33,029 bases of DNA, taken from assembly GCA_031257675.1 (NCBI GenBank), contig JAIROG010000022.1, forward strand, positions 1 through 33,029, in the 5' to 3' direction. The notes under the pieces are model-generated. The model was not told where the DNA came from and did no database searches. It was given only the letters and a program-made list of their open reading frames with translations. A program made the position numbers and the translations under genes. This document shows, in pieces, positions 32,078 to 33,029 of the stretch (positions are counted from its first letter, which is position 1; each line of letters opens with the position of its first letter). The DNA is from Treponema sp. (GTDB lineage: Bacteria; Spirochaetota; Spirochaetia; Treponematales; Breznakiellaceae).

Positions 32078-32555
32078 GGCGCGCCTCCTTTCCGTCCGGT
32101 CCGTCCGGGTCGAGTCCGGCTTTTTCAGCGATGTCGCGCAGGGCGAGTATGACTTTCCGGGCTTCCTCGCGCCCAAGGAAGCGGATGTCGTCAACGCCGC
32201 CTATGCGTCTTGTCATCGTCCGGAGGGAGCGGATGTCTTTTTTCCTGCTCGCCAAGTCCCACAAGCCCCTGATATAGTACTCCTGCCGGGCGGTGATCCA
32301 CGCCGGATCGCGCTTTGCCTCCGCGTCCGTTTCTTTCAAGGCGGGATCGCCCTTGGCTTTGAGGCGGAAGCCGAGCGCTTTGAAGGCGGAGAGGGCGTTG
32401 TTGTACTGCCTCCACGTCCGTATGGAGGCCGCCGATTCAACGCCGACCGCCCCCAGCAGCAGGGCGCGGTACGCCTCGTCGTCAAGGGAGCATTCACGTT
32501 TCGCCACATGAAGAATCTTCATCCATTTTTTTTGCGCGGGAGACATGTCCGCCAT
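32061..32555 (-). CDS. gemA: Mu-like gp16/GemA family protein (DUF1018)
   Basis: 164 residues from ATG 32555 with GGAGG about 8 bases upstream. The N-terminus (KKWMKILHVAKRECSLDDEA, YRALLLGAVGVESAAS) and the central segment GLWDLASRKKDIRSLRTMTR with GGVDDIRFLGREEARKVILA match the GemA/gp16 family of phage Mu, an early-region protein reported to affect host gyrase and supercoiling genes. Middle residues contain a charged linker (KETDAEAKRDPAW). No lesion is seen. The order DUF3164 then gemA is that of Mu-like prophages. Confidence 0.8.
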   Translation of the reverse strand: MADMSPAQKKWMKILHVAKRECSLDDEAYRALLLGAVGVESAASIRTWRQYNNALSAFKALGFRLKAKGDPALKETDAEAKRDPAWITARQEYYIRGLWDLASRKKDIRSLRTMTRRIGGVDDIRFLGREEARKVILALRDIAEKAGLDPDGPDGKEARHADDH

Positions 32556-32582
32556 TTGTCTTTCCTCCTTTGATTTAAGACA

Positions 32583-32600
32583 GCCGGGCTTGCGCCCGGC
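32583..32600 (-). terminator. Hairpin between DUF3164 gene and gemA
   Basis: GCCGGGC and GCCCGGC pair around a 4-base loop in the 54-base gap. On the minus strand TGTCTTAAATC follows, so it is a weak or partial terminator. Confidence 0.4.
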
Positions 32601-32609
32601 CGCGGTTTG

Positions 32610-33029
32610 CTAGATGGACGCGATGTCCAGGGGGATTTGCTCGTAAGAGCCGTCCTCCCGGCGCTCGTAGAAACGCAGATAGGTCTTGGTTGAGGCGACC
32701 TGGACGCTGTCGGATATCGCCCGCATGGCCTCGCGCCACTCGGCGTCCTCAATGGCGAGGCGGCGCAGGCCGAGTATGCGGTTTTTGTTGATGTTGCCCT
32801 GCTTGTCAACGTAGAAGGCGTCCTCGACGAGGAGCTTGATCTCCGAGCGGGAGCCGTCCGCCCACCTGCGGACGCGGTTGTCCACGAGCGTTTTCGCCAC
32901 CTGCAATTTCTCGTTGAATTGTATAGTGTCGTTGACCGCCGCTTGCAGCTTGTAGCGCCCGTCGTAGGTGGCGAGGGCGATGTTGCCCTTCTTTCCGCCC
33001 CATGAAACCTTGTGCTGCTCCGCGGAGAG
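32610..33029 (-). CDS. DUF3164 protein of a Mu-like prophage, partial
   Basis: The C-terminal 139 residues are in the window; the start lies beyond base 33029. GKKGNIALATYDGRYKLQAA, RRWADGSRSEIKLLVEDAFY, NRILGLRRLAIEDAEWREAM and SVQVASTKTYLRFYERRE are the conserved blocks of DUF3164, a family in the early region of Mu-like phages, whose function is not established. It precedes gemA on the same strand, so the transcript enters from outside the window. Confidence 0.8.
   Translation of the reverse strand, partial: LSAEQHKVSWGGKKGNIALATYDGRYKLQAAVNDTIQFNEKLQVAKTLVDNRVRRWADGSRSEIKLLVEDAFYVDKQGNINKNRILGLRRLAIEDAEWREAMRAISDSVQVASTKTYLRFYERREDGSYEQIPLDIASI

Noticed and set aside
1-33029. CRISPR array, rRNA or tRNA genes
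   Set aside because: No regularly spaced repeats and no cloverleaf or rRNA-like segment could be found by eye on either strand.

Overview
The window looks like chromosome of a spirochaete, most likely of the Treponema lineage. The evidence is the company of genes: a single-chain clade-II type PurL, a type III glutamine synthetase, flagellar export genes flhB-flhA, Cache-type chemoreceptors, a PEGA plus sulfatase-modifying-factor protein in front of smpB, and a two-helix FtsB/DivIC-like protein. No rRNA or tRNA is present, so this placement rests on gene content only. Many genes carry a single inactivating lesion and two insertion sequences are in ruins, while core metabolic genes are intact. 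That pattern fits a host-associated lineage losing accessory genes, for example a gut or protist symbiont; assembly error is the alternative for the single-base lesions.

Layout. 1-1150: AT-rich junk with a truncated DUF1048-like ORF and, on the minus strand, a broken phage tail-fibre fragment overlapping a small acidic ORF. 1151-5504: a good promoter, a small helical protein and purL. 5747-9167: nitrogen block, with a candidate sigma-54 promoter, glnN, a terminator and alanine dehydrogenase (ald). 9249-10285: frameshifted chemoreceptor-like gene. 10555-13531: promoter and a tight operon for two paralogous secreted peptides, a small membrane protein, a lipoprotein, a secreted C39-type cysteine peptidase and an outer-membrane-barrel-like protein. 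This is the most unusual part of the window. 13649-15837: a full chemoreceptor with two in-frame stops. 15838-17340: decayed DNA and an IS3-family remnant.

17462-21832: ppk, then a PEGA/SUMF1 protein that appears to be translated from a leaderless message, overlapping smpB. 21983-22498: an internally deleted IS5-family element with both terminal repeats. 22582-23133 (minus): FtsB/DivIC-like protein, also apparently leaderless. 23302-25239: an unusual DAHP synthase-prephenate dehydratase-ACT fusion. 25380-31089 (minus): flhA, flhB and pbpC, each of the last two with its own promoter. 31545-33029 (minus): early genes of a Mu-like prophage (DUF3164, gemA, two helix-turn-helix proteins) running off the window edge, with no late genes beyond them.

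Taken together: purine, glutamine/alanine, aromatic amino acid, polyphosphate, cell-wall and flagellar export functions look intact; chemosensing, surface and mobile genes are decaying.
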